This document shows positions 18,042 through 24,747 of a stretch of 64,000 bases of DNA, one piece after another. Origin of the DNA: Atopobiaceae bacterium. GTDB lineage: Bacteria > Actinomycetota > Coriobacteriia > Coriobacteriales > Atopobiaceae. Both the position numbers and the translations under genes were made by a program. The stretch lies in assembly GCA_017533825.1 (NCBI GenBank), contig JAFWIE010000017.1:62001-126000 (forward strand), given 5' to 3'. Position 1 is the stretch's first letter. Each line of letters begins with the position of its first letter. The notes beneath the pieces are model-generated. The model was not told the origin of the DNA. It ran no database searches and was given only the letters and a program-made list of their open reading frames with translations.

Positions 18042-20023
18042 CAGGCACCTTCTTCCATCTTCTCGGTGAGCTCAATCCACTCCTCCTCAAGGAGCGGAAT
18101 CTTCTTTGAGAGAGACGCGTACTCCCGCATTGCTTGGTCGAAGGCGTTCGAGTCGTTGTATAGCTCCTCGGTCGCCATGAGGTCCATAAGTTCCTGATAC
18201 CGCTTCTGGGCGGGCGCAAGCGCTGCCTCGACTTCCTCGAGCCGACGCTTGGTTGCCCGCAGCGCCCTGCTCTGGGCATTGCGGGCTTCCGCCTCCGCAC
18301 GTCTCTGCTCCTTCGTCTTTACGTTGCGCCCTTGCGTACGCTGCGGTTCGACGGGGGCAGCATTCTGCGGCGCGCGCGCAGAGGTGCCAGTCGGGTCCCC
18401 CTCGCGGGACTCCAACTCTCCACGCTTATAGAGGTAGTAATCATAGTCGCCGTCATAGATGACCGCATGATGGTCGCGAACGTCCACGATCTTGTTCGAG
18501 ATGGCGCGCACGAGGTGCTCATCGTGGCTGATGAGGATGATGGTGCCCGCGAAGTCCTTGAGGGCGTTCTCGAGCACGTCCACGGAATCTATGTCCAGAT
18601 GGTTGGTGGGCTCGTCAAGCAGCAAGAGCGGGTCTGGCGCCACGAGCATCTTTGCCAGCGCCAGACGAGCTCTCTCCCCGCCCGAGAGAACCGAGACACG
18701 CTTCAGCACGTCATCCCCATGGAAGAGGAACGCCCCAAGCAGACGCCGCTCCTCGGAACTGGTCCATCCGGCAGCGACCGCATCCATCTCGCCCATGACG
18801 GTGTTCGCGGGATTGAGCGCCTCCAACTGGTGCTGTGCATAATAGGCACTCGTGACGCTCTTGCCATACTCGACGGAACCCCTATCGGGACGCAGCACGC
18901 CCGCTATGAGCTTGAGCAGCGTGGACTTGCCCGCACCATTGGGTCCCACCAGCGCAATGTGGTCGCCACGGTAGAAGGTGAGATCGAGTCCCTGGTACAC
19001 GCGATTCGACCCAAAGCTCTTCGACACCTTGCTCAGCTCAACGACCTTGTCGCCAGTGCGTGGCGGCTTGGGGAAGGAGAACCGCATCGCCTGATGCGCC
19101 TGGGGCAGGACCACCAACTCCGAGCGAATCTTCTCGACGCGCTTCACGCGCTCCTGAACTTGCTTCGCCTTGGTGGGCTTATAGCGGAACTTTTCGATGA
19201 ACGTCTCCATATGCGCGATGTCGCGCTCTTGCGCGGCACGCTTGGCACGGAGCTGCTCCAAGTTGTCCTCGCGTTGCTTCAGATAGCTCGAGTAGGTGCC
19301 CGCATAGGTGTAGAGACGCTTATTCTCCAGCGATGCCACGTGGCTCACGCAGGCATCCATGAAGGAGCGGTCGTGACTGACGAGCAGCACGGCTCCATCG
19401 TAGGAGGCGATGAACTGCTCGAGCCACTGAACGCTCTCCAAGTCGAGGTGGTTGGTTGGCTCGTCGAGCAGCAAGAGGTCCGGATGGCGCAGCAAGAGCT
19501 TCGAGAGAGCGATGCGCATCTGCCATCCGCCCGAGAACTCGTCCGCCGGCTTCTGGAAGTCGGCTATAGGAAAGCCGAGTCCTGCCAGAATCGCCTTGGC
19601 GCGCGCATCCAACTCGTAGCCGCCGAGACGCTCGAAGCGATCCTGAGCATGCCCGTACCGCTCGAGCAACCGGGCGAGCTCATTCTCGTCCTCACAGTTC
19701 GCAATCTGCTCTTCCATACGCGCAATCGATTGTTCCAGATCACGAATCTCAGTGGCCGAGTCCACCACTTCCTGCAGGGCCGTCTTGCCCTTCCCCAGCA
19801 CAGACTCCTGCTCAAGATAGCCAAGCGTCGTGTCCTTGGCGAACGTCACGCTTCCCTCGTCGGCGGACTCCTCACCCATGATGATCTTGAGCAGGGTGGT
19901 CTTCCCCGCCCCGTTGGGGCCAACCAGCGCCCAGCGCTCGCCAGCGTTAAGCTGCAGTGTGGCGTCGGCATATAGCACGTTGCCGCCAAACGATTTGCTT
20001 ATCTTGTCCGCAAGAGCTATCAA
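18041..20023 (-). CDS. ABC-F family ATP-binding protein
   Basis: Soluble ATPase with two ABC domains and no membrane segment. ABC-F proteins act on the ribosome, as translation factors or antibiotic protection factors. The 660 aa have GPNGAGKTT with FSGGWQMRIALSK in the first domain and GPNGAGKST with LSGGERARLALAK in the second. A charged linker (KFRYKPTKAKQVQERVKR) separates them, and a coiled-coil tail ends the protein. The TTG at 20023 is preferred: GGAG lies six bases upstream and the product starts like the family (MIALADKISKSFGG). The open frame reaches 20155, but an ATG at 20059 lies within a TATAAT box and has no SD. I cannot assign a subfamily or resistance role. Confidence 0.92.
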   Translation of the reverse strand: MIALADKISKSFGGNVLYADATLQLNAGERWALVGPNGAGKTTLLKIIMGEESADEGSVTFAKDTTLGYLEQESVLGKGKTALQEVVDSATEIRDLEQSIARMEEQIANCEDENELARLLERYGHAQDRFERLGGYELDARAKAILAGLGFPIADFQKPADEFSGGWQMRIALSKLLLRHPDLLLLDEPTNHLDLESVQWLEQFIASYDGAVLLVSHDRSFMDACVSHVASLENKRLYTYAGTYSSYLKQREDNLEQLRAKRAAQERDIAHMETFIEKFRYKPTKAKQVQERVKRVEKIRSELVVLPQAHQAMRFSFPKPPRTGDKVVELSKVSKSFGSNRVYQGLDLTFYRGDHIALVGPNGAGKSTLLKLIAGVLRPDRGSVEYGKSVTSAYYAQHQLEALNPANTVMGEMDAVAAGWTSSEERRLLGAFLFHGDDVLKRVSVLSGGERARLALAKMLVAPDPLLLLDEPTNHLDIDSVDVLENALKDFAGTIILISHDEHLVRAISNKIVDVRDHHAVIYDGDYDYYLYKRGELESREGDPTGTSARAPQNAAPVEPQRTQGRNVKTKEQRRAEAEARNAQSRALRATKRRLEEVEAALAPAQKRYQELMDLMATEELYNDSNAFDQAMREYASLSKKIPLLEEEWIELTEKMEEGA

Positions 20024-20056
20024 AGGGTTCTCCAGGATCTCGTAAGTCCGACCTGC

Positions 20057-20086
20057 CATTATAGCGCAGGGCATGCGCACGCGGAA
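20057..20086 (-). promoter_or_regulatory. Possible promoter of the ABC-F gene
   Basis: On the minus strand a perfect TATAAT occupies 20063-20058. A weak TTCCGC stands 17 bases upstream (20086-20081) in the -35 position. The implied transcript would begin near 20051 and give a short leader before the SD and TTG start at 20023. The -35 match is poor, so this rests on the -10 box. Confidence 0.4.
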
Positions 20087-20155
20087 CGCATGCGCATGCA
20101 AGGTGTTTCCTTTGTGATGCCTCCAAGGTGGTGATGAGCACCACCGCTCTGGCAT

Positions 20156-21688
20156 CTAATCGCTGAGTCCCTCTTTAAGCAGTACGATTCGCCGCACCGA
20201 CTCATCGAGGCGCTTCTCGCTGATGTCGCCTTCCTCCACCGCATTGATGAGACCTCGGTATGCCCGTTCGTAGTCCTGGGGACAGACGATGATGTCGCAA
20301 CCTGCCTTGATGGCGCGCACCGCCTGGTCCGCCGGGTCGCACGCGTCGGCTATCGCCTCATCGTCCAGCTGGTCCGTCATTACCACGCCCTTATACCCGA
20401 GCTCGCCACGCAAGAGGTCGGTCACCACGGCCTCGCTCATCCACGAAGGCAAATCCCCCTCGCCGTTGCCCAGCTCCAAGCACGACATGCTGCTCACCAC
20501 CACAATGGGCACGTCCACCTTGATCGCAGCCGCAAAGGGGACGACCTCACGCTCCATGAGCTCGTCGAGGGTCCGATGGGAATACAGCCTACCGTTGTGC
20601 GGGTCCTTCTCGGCCTCGCCAATGCCAGGGAAGTGCTTCACCGCGCACAGTTCTCCCGACCGCGCATAGCCATCCACCTGCGCCGCAACCATCGAAGCAA
20701 CCTTCTGTGGGTCATCGCCGAAGGAACGCTCGGAGAGATCGCTCTCCACCGAGCTCACGATGTCCGCCACCGGAGCGATGTTGGTGTTGAAGCCCAGCTC
20801 GGACAAGTACTCTCCCACTTGGTGTGCGGCCTCGCGCGCGTCCTCTGTCTCGTTGCTCGCCCCAATCCGTGCGGCACCGGCGACCTGGGCGTTCACCATG
20901 TAGGCGTTGGCCACCGGACCATAGCTGCCGCCCTCCTCCTCGACGCACAGAAGCGCTGGCAGACCGCTCGCATCCTTCACGTAGTTCTGCGTGTTCTTCA
21001 GCAGCTTCTGAGTCTGCTTCTCGTCGACGAGGTTCTGCTCGGAGTACATCAACCCACACACCGGATTCTTGGAGATCGTCTCGCGCGTCGTCTGGCCTGC
21101 CTCTGTGGCCACCTCGACTCCCGTGATGGCCTCGGGACGAACCACAAAGACCTGCGCCACCTTCTCTTCGAGCGAAAGCCCATCCACAATCTGTTTGGCG
21201 TGTTCCCGCGCGGTCTCTGCCGCGAGTTCTTCCGGACTCTTCTCGCTCTCCTGCTCTTCCTGCCTGACTTCCCCGAGGGACATCAGGTGGCGCACCGCGA
21301 GGAATCCACCTCCCAAGCAGATCAAAGCCACCAGCACTATGCCCACGATAGGCAGTGACGCGCGAGTCTTCTCCCGAGCGCCATCGCGTGTCACGCGGCG
21401 CCGCGCCGTGGGCTCCATCGCGCGAGTGCGCCGGGTCGCATCCCTCGACTCGCCCTGTGACCTCTCTCCGCCGGTACGCCTGCGGGTCGCGGCACGCCGC
21501 CCCGTTGCATCAAGGTCGCCTCGTGCAGACCTGCGACGAGATACCCCATCGGTATCTCCGCGCGACCTCGTAGTTCGTCTCCGCGTTCTCTGGCCGCGCG
21601 ATTCATCTTGTCGGACGCTTCCTTCGCGTACCTCGCGGCGATCGCGCCGACTCACGTCTCGCCTCTCCACGCCGTCAACTCCCATCAT
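20156..21688 (-). CDS. Membrane-anchored glycoside hydrolase family 3 (beta-N-acetylhexosaminidase-like)
   Basis: A 510-aa protein with one transmembrane helix (about 112-133) and an extracellular GH3 domain. The domain keeps the NagZ-type loop: KHFPGIG followed by AspProHis, plus the nucleophile in VVMTDQL, so it is likely active, probably removing N-acetylglucosamine from muropeptides. The first 110 residues are cytoplasmic and extraordinarily Arg-rich, with about 35 Arg and almost no Lys. Two ATGs (21688, 21685) are possible starts; the SD is weak. The start overlaps the amidase gene by 14 bp, so the two wall enzymes are likely made together. Confidence 0.88.
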   Translation of the reverse strand: MMGVDGVERRDVSRRDRREVREGSVRQDESRGQRTRRRTTRSRGDTDGVSRRRSARGDLDATGRRAATRRRTGGERSQGESRDATRRTRAMEPTARRRVTRDGAREKTRASLPIVGIVLVALICLGGGFLAVRHLMSLGEVRQEEQESEKSPEELAAETAREHAKQIVDGLSLEEKVAQVFVVRPEAITGVEVATEAGQTTRETISKNPVCGLMYSEQNLVDEKQTQKLLKNTQNYVKDASGLPALLCVEEEGGSYGPVANAYMVNAQVAGAARIGASNETEDAREAAHQVGEYLSELGFNTNIAPVADIVSSVESDLSERSFGDDPQKVASMVAAQVDGYARSGELCAVKHFPGIGEAEKDPHNGRLYSHRTLDELMEREVVPFAAAIKVDVPIVVVSSMSCLELGNGEGDLPSWMSEAVVTDLLRGELGYKGVVMTDQLDDEAIADACDPADQAVRAIKAGCDIIVCPQDYERAYRGLINAVEEGDISEKRLDESVRRIVLLKEGLSD

Positions 21689-22553
21689 GCGTGCGCGTCT
21701 TCTGCAGGTTCTGGAGGTAGGGCTGGAACTCCTCGGAGCAATCCGAATTGCCCGTACGCCAGTCACTGTGCTCTATTATGGCACTCTGAAAGCCATAATA
21801 CGCGTCGATGTAGGCAATGAGTCCATCAACCGCACGCAACTGCTCCTCTGGATACCCTTGGTGCGACTCGCCTACGTGCACCATCTCTATACCCACCGAG
21901 TACGAGTTCATCCCGTAGTCTGGGGCCCAGTCACCGATGGGTGTCGTGCCCTCCTTGTCGTCGCGCGACTCATCCGTCACGCCGAACTCCTCGTTGTGCC
22001 CCGCATCACCGAATCCCGCATGATGCGCAATCTTGTCCAGCGGAACGCACTGGACGATGCTGCCGTCCTTGTTGACCACAAAGTGCGAGGCCACCAAGCT
22101 GCCATTGTTCGCCCACCAGTCGACAACGCTCGCGGCGTCACCCTCTCCCTCGGTGTCGTGCATCACGATGTACTTCTGGAACTCGGCGGGCTTCTCTCCG
22201 TGAATCAACACGTCGCGAAAGTCTTCAGTAATATTGAGCGTCGCACGAATCTCCGCAGGAGTCATGTTTGCCGTGTCGAGTGTACTCGCCGGAGCTTGCT
22301 GGCCATTGTCACCACTCGTCACTTCGGAAGTCGCAGCATCCTCGCCATCGTTGGCCGCAGCTCCGGATTCGGCATCGCCCACAGACGTCCCCGTAGCGGC
22401 GTCGGGGGATTTGTTGGCCCCCTGCGAGTTCGGTGCTGCTCCGCACGCGGCAAGCAAGAACGCAAGCATCGCCGCACACGCGAAGGGTAGAATCCGCACG
22501 GAGTCATGAACGCAGGCGAGAATACGAGCCTTGGCGTCTATGAATACGCTCAT
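21675..22553 (-). CDS. N-acetylmuramoyl-L-alanine amidase lipoprotein (Amidase_2/PGRP fold)
   Basis: A 292-aa zinc amidase that would cut the bond between muramic acid and L-alanine. It starts at 22553 with a perfect GGAGG six bases upstream. A signal segment ends in the lipobox LLAAC (Cys37), followed by a low-complexity Ala/Ser/Asp/Gly linker (40-100). The Amidase_2 domain shows the zinc His in IVMHDTEG, ASHFVVNKDGSIVQ, and a His followed ten residues on by Cys in HSDWRTGNSDC, where the third ligand is expected. It overlaps the downstream GH3 gene. Confidence 0.9.
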   Translation of the reverse strand: MSVFIDAKARILACVHDSVRILPFACAAMLAFLLAACGAAPNSQGANKSPDAATGTSVGDAESGAAANDGEDAATSEVTSGDNGQQAPASTLDTANMTPAEIRATLNITEDFRDVLIHGEKPAEFQKYIVMHDTEGEGDAASVVDWWANNGSLVASHFVVNKDGSIVQCVPLDKIAHHAGFGDAGHNEEFGVTDESRDDKEGTTPIGDWAPDYGMNSYSVGIEMVHVGESHQGYPEEQLRAVDGLIAYIDAYYGFQSAIIEHSDWRTGNSDCSEEFQPYLQNLQKTRTHDGS

Positions 22554-22600
22554 TGCGCACCTCCAAATTCCGGTTAGAGGGAGAGAATCAACGTACCACA

Positions 22601-22609
22601 TGATACAAT
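22601..22609 (+). promoter_or_regulatory. Possible extended -10 promoter for the STAS gene
   Basis: TGATACAAT matches an extended -10 element (TG, one base, TACAAT). There is no convincing -35 box 17 bases upstream. It lies 55 bp before the STAS start, in the 110-bp divergent gap with the amidase gene. Confidence 0.4.
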
Positions 22610-22663
22610 GCCATAAGCGACGTAGATACGCGACATGCATTGTTCTGGACAAGGGAGAAACCC

Positions 22664-22966
22664 ATGGAAATTACCATCACGCAAGACGGCAATACGGCCA
22701 CACTCGTTCTCGATGGCAAGCTCTCGGTTGCTACGAGCCCCGACTTGGATGCCGCCATCAACGGTCTGCCGGAATCCACGTGCGACTTCGTCATCGATCT
22801 CTCTAAGCTCGACTACATCTCCTCCGCTGGCCTGCGCGTGCTGGTAAGCACCGAGAAGCTCGCTGCCCGTCGCGGCGGATCGATGGAGCTCCTGCATCCC
22901 AACGAGGAGGTCGCTGAGGTCTTCGAGATGACTGGTCTCTCCGAGGTCTTCACCATCGTGGCATAG
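22664..22966 (+). CDS. STAS-domain anti-sigma factor antagonist-like protein
   Basis: A 100-aa single STAS domain like SpoIIAA/RsbV. The phosphorylatable serine lies in LDYISSAGLRVLV, preceded by FVIDLSK. Such proteins free a sigma factor by binding its anti-sigma kinase, or act in other partner switches. Start at 22664: GGGAG six bases upstream. No anti-sigma kinase, PP2C phosphatase or sigma factor gene is adjacent, so its partner is unknown. It is read divergently from the amidase. Confidence 0.88.
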   Translation: MEITITQDGNTATLVLDGKLSVATSPDLDAAINGLPESTCDFVIDLSKLDYISSAGLRVLVSTEKLAARRGGSMELLHPNEEVAEVFEMTGLSEVFTIVA

Positions 22967-22991
22967 TCTACGGACTGTTTGCATTTTTCCC

Positions 22992-23020
22992 TTGCACACC
23001 GCAGGTTGGTGTGCTAGAGT
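22992..23020 (+). promoter_or_regulatory. Promoter of tRNA-Val
   Basis: TTGCAC (22992-22997), a 17-base spacer and TAGAGT (23015-23020), 12 bases before the mature tRNA. Spacing is ideal and each box matches the consensus at four of six positions. Confidence 0.6.
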
Positions 23021-23032
23021 ATGCACTCGCAA

Positions 23033-23107
23033 GGGCGATTGGCTCAGGGGTAGAGCACATCCTTCACACGGATGGGGTCGCTGGTTCGAATCCAGCATCG
23101 CCCACCA
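23033..23107 (+). tRNA. tRNA-Val (anticodon CAC)
   Basis: A complete cloverleaf. The acceptor GGGCGAT pairs with ATCGCCC, and the D arm is GCTC/GAGC. The anticodon stem CATCC/GGATG has loop TTCACAC with CAC at 23065-23067. The T arm is GCTGG/CCAGC with loop TTCGAAT, and CCA is encoded. A strong terminator follows 12 bases later. tRNA 3' ends are common integration sites, and the DNA beyond it is unusual. Confidence 0.97.
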
Positions 23108-23118
23108 CGAATTCTTTG

Positions 23119-23155
23119 CAGGTCAGACGAATTGTCTGACCTGTTTTCTTTTTCT
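23119..23155 (+). terminator. Rho-independent terminator after tRNA-Val
   Basis: CAGGTCAGAC and GTCTGACCTG form a perfect 10-bp stem around the loop GAATT, followed by TTTTCTTTTTC. Confidence 0.93.
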
Positions 23156-23223
23156 CGCGCGGTTCGGAGCGGTCGTCGAGCGCGATGTACTTTCCGTCGG
23201 CCCACCCTCGCGCCCGGCCTTCC

Positions 23224-23308
23224 CACGCGCCTGCTCTTCTCACGCGCCTGCTCTTCTCACGCGCCTGCTCTTCTCACGCGCCCGGCCTTCTCACGCGCCC
23301 GACCCACC
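23224..23308. repeat. 17-bp tandem repeat, five copies
   Basis: The unit CACGCGCCTGCTCTTCT is repeated three times without change (23224-23274). Two diverged copies follow: CACGCGCCCGGCCTTCT and CACGCGCCCGACCCACC. The tract is pyrimidine-rich on the plus strand and lies in non-coding DNA between the tRNA-Val terminator and the small peptide gene. It looks like a minisatellite that could vary in copy number between strains. Confidence 0.9.
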
Positions 23309-23328
23309 CACATGCCCGACCGTCCGCC

Positions 23329-23422
23329 AACTACTCAGCAGGTGAATATTATTCAAATCAATTTGGCAAAAGCGCAGGAAAATCGATTCGATAGTTTGAA
23401 AAGAGATACCTGCTGAGTAGTT
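23329..23422. repeat. 94-bp AT-rich element with 15-bp perfect inverted ends
   Basis: AACTACTCAGCAGGT (23329-23343) and its exact inverse ACCTGCTGAGTAGTT (23408-23422) enclose 64 bases that are much richer in A+T than the flanks. I see no flanking direct duplication and no coding capacity. It could be a MITE-like insertion, a transcribed long hairpin, or an operator pair. TTGAAA (23396-23401) and TAGTTC (23418-23423, 16-base spacing) inside it could make it a promoter for the peptide gene downstream. Confidence 0.75.
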
Positions 23423-23461
23423 CACCAACGCTGAGCCGAAAGACGCAGAGAGGAAACAACC

Positions 23462-23605
23462 ATGACAGAAGACAACATCCGCGTGAACACCGAAAGCCCC
23501 AACGTGTGCAGTGACGAGAATCTCGACGCAATCGCAGGCGGCTATGTTGTGTACCAAAGCGGCGAAGAATTTTTGCTATCGATGACCCCGATAGAGGAAC
23601 CATAG
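23462..23605 (+). CDS. Small peptide with double-glycine leader; possible bacteriocin or signal precursor, apparently frameshifted
   Basis: A 47-codon gene starting at ATG 23462 with GAGAGGA seven bases upstream. Residues 1-27 look like a double-glycine leader: acidic, then ENLDAIAGG ending at Gly26-Gly27. C39-type peptidase/ABC exporters cut such leaders. The remaining 20 residues start YVVYQSGEEF and end at TAG 23605. A run of five T at 23570-23574 seems to break a longer frame. If one T is added the protein runs on to TAG 23688 and gives about 75 aa, with an acidic part (AIDDPDRGTIEPLELSETD) and a basic tail (PRKRSKQVV). This may be a real mutation, a phase-variable tract or a sequencing error. 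No exporter or modifying enzyme is adjacent in this window. Confidence 0.6.
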   Translation: MTEDNIRVNTESPNVCSDENLDAIAGGYVVYQSGEEFLLSMTPIEEP

Positions 23606-23726
23606 AGCCCCTAGAGCTGTCCGAAACCGATAAAGCAAAACTGGCAGCAATGCCAATCCCGAGGAAACGCTCAAAACAGGTGGTATAGGAGCTGATCGTA
23701 ACCCATCCGAAGGCTCAAGAGGCTCG

Positions 23727-24095
23727 CTATCGCCTGCGCGCGATTCCGGCAAGTTCGAATGCCTTACCCAGGAGGGTGCGAATCTCCTCGTCCGTCACTG
23801 ACCCGTCAAGCAGCACGGTGATCCAGTTGTTCTGGTTCATCTTCCATGCGGGCAGGAAACCCTCGCGATCGCGGAGCTTACGGACCGTGGGTGGAGCAAG
23901 CTTCACGTTGAGAATGTCGATGCGACCCGCACGTTCTATCCCGAGATAGCGGCACCCGATGTTCTTCGTGGCGGCAAACCACTTCCTGTTGTCCAATCGA
24001 CTGTAGACGGTGACGCTGCGATCCGTCTCGAACGAGTGGCTGGAGTCGGCGTCAAAGTGACCGAGGACGTACGCGCTGAGTTCGGCTTGCGTCAT
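23727..24095 (-). CDS. MmcQ/YjbR family protein
   Basis: A 122-aa protein with the YjbR (CyaY-like) fold, a family described as DNA-binding but without a settled role. Recognisable parts are KWFAATKNIG, LNVKLAPPTVRKLRDREGFLPAWKMNQNNWITVLLDG and the last helix TDEEIRTLLGKAFELA. Start at 24095: AAGGAG four bases upstream. It faces the small peptide gene with its 3' end. Confidence 0.85.
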   Translation of the reverse strand: MTQAELSAYVLGHFDADSSHSFETDRSVTVYSRLDNRKWFAATKNIGCRYLGIERAGRIDILNVKLAPPTVRKLRDREGFLPAWKMNQNNWITVLLDGSVTDEEIRTLLGKAFELAGIARRR

Positions 24096-24318
24096 GATGC
24101 TCCTTCCGCACCTGCCGGGCAACCTTCCCATGCATTGTAGGACATACGAGGCGGTGTGAGTCAGAACCAGTCACATCGCGGTACTCCGCTTCGAGCCAAC
24201 ATGGGGTGGACGACACCGTCCCCGCATTCACATAGGTTGAATATGACCTAGCGGACATACCGACGTCAACCTCATCAATGCTAGTATGGAAACCACCTAA
24301 GCCTATCAAGGAGGAGCC

Positions 24319-24726
24319 ATGGCTGGTGCACTGATTACCGAGACTCATGAGTTCACGGCCGAGCAGCTGCAAGACCTGTTCCTCTCGGTGGAATGGTCAT
24401 CAGGCCACTATCCCGAGCGTCTTGTGGTGGCCATGCGCAACTTCGAGGCCGTCTACGCCGCTTGGGACGGAGACCTCCTCGTCGGCCTCATCTGCGCGAT
24501 GGACGACGGGTCAATGACCGCCTATGTCCACTACCTGCTGGTCAGGCCCGAGTATCACGGGATGGGCATCGGCAAACGACTTGTCGAGCACGTGAAGGCT
24601 CGCTACGCCGACTACCTGCGCATCGTCGTGGTTGCCTACGACAGCGAAATCGGATTCTACGAGAACTGCGGTTTCGACAAGGCACGCGACGCGTCACCGT
24701 TGTTCATCACCGACCTCTGGACGTAA
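24319..24726 (+). CDS. GNAT family N-acetyltransferase
   Basis: A 135-aa acetyl-CoA-dependent acetyltransferase. The core motif for the CoA pyrophosphate is visible as RPEYHGMGIGKRLVEHV, with the preceding strand YVHYLLV and the later GFYENCGFDK. AGGAGG lies four bases before the ATG. The substrate cannot be told; similar proteins acetylate small amines or protein N termini. It converges on the CLC transporter gene with a 21-bp gap. Confidence 0.88.
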   Translation: MAGALITETHEFTAEQLQDLFLSVEWSSGHYPERLVVAMRNFEAVYAAWDGDLLVGLICAMDDGSMTAYVHYLLVRPEYHGMGIGKRLVEHVKARYADYLRIVVVAYDSEIGFYENCGFDKARDASPLFITDLWT

Positions 24727-24747
24727 GGGCGCGTTATCAGAGAAGGC

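Noticed and set aside
23224-23308. CRISPR array
   Set aside because: Units are 17 bp and directly adjacent with no spacers, and no cas genes are in the window.
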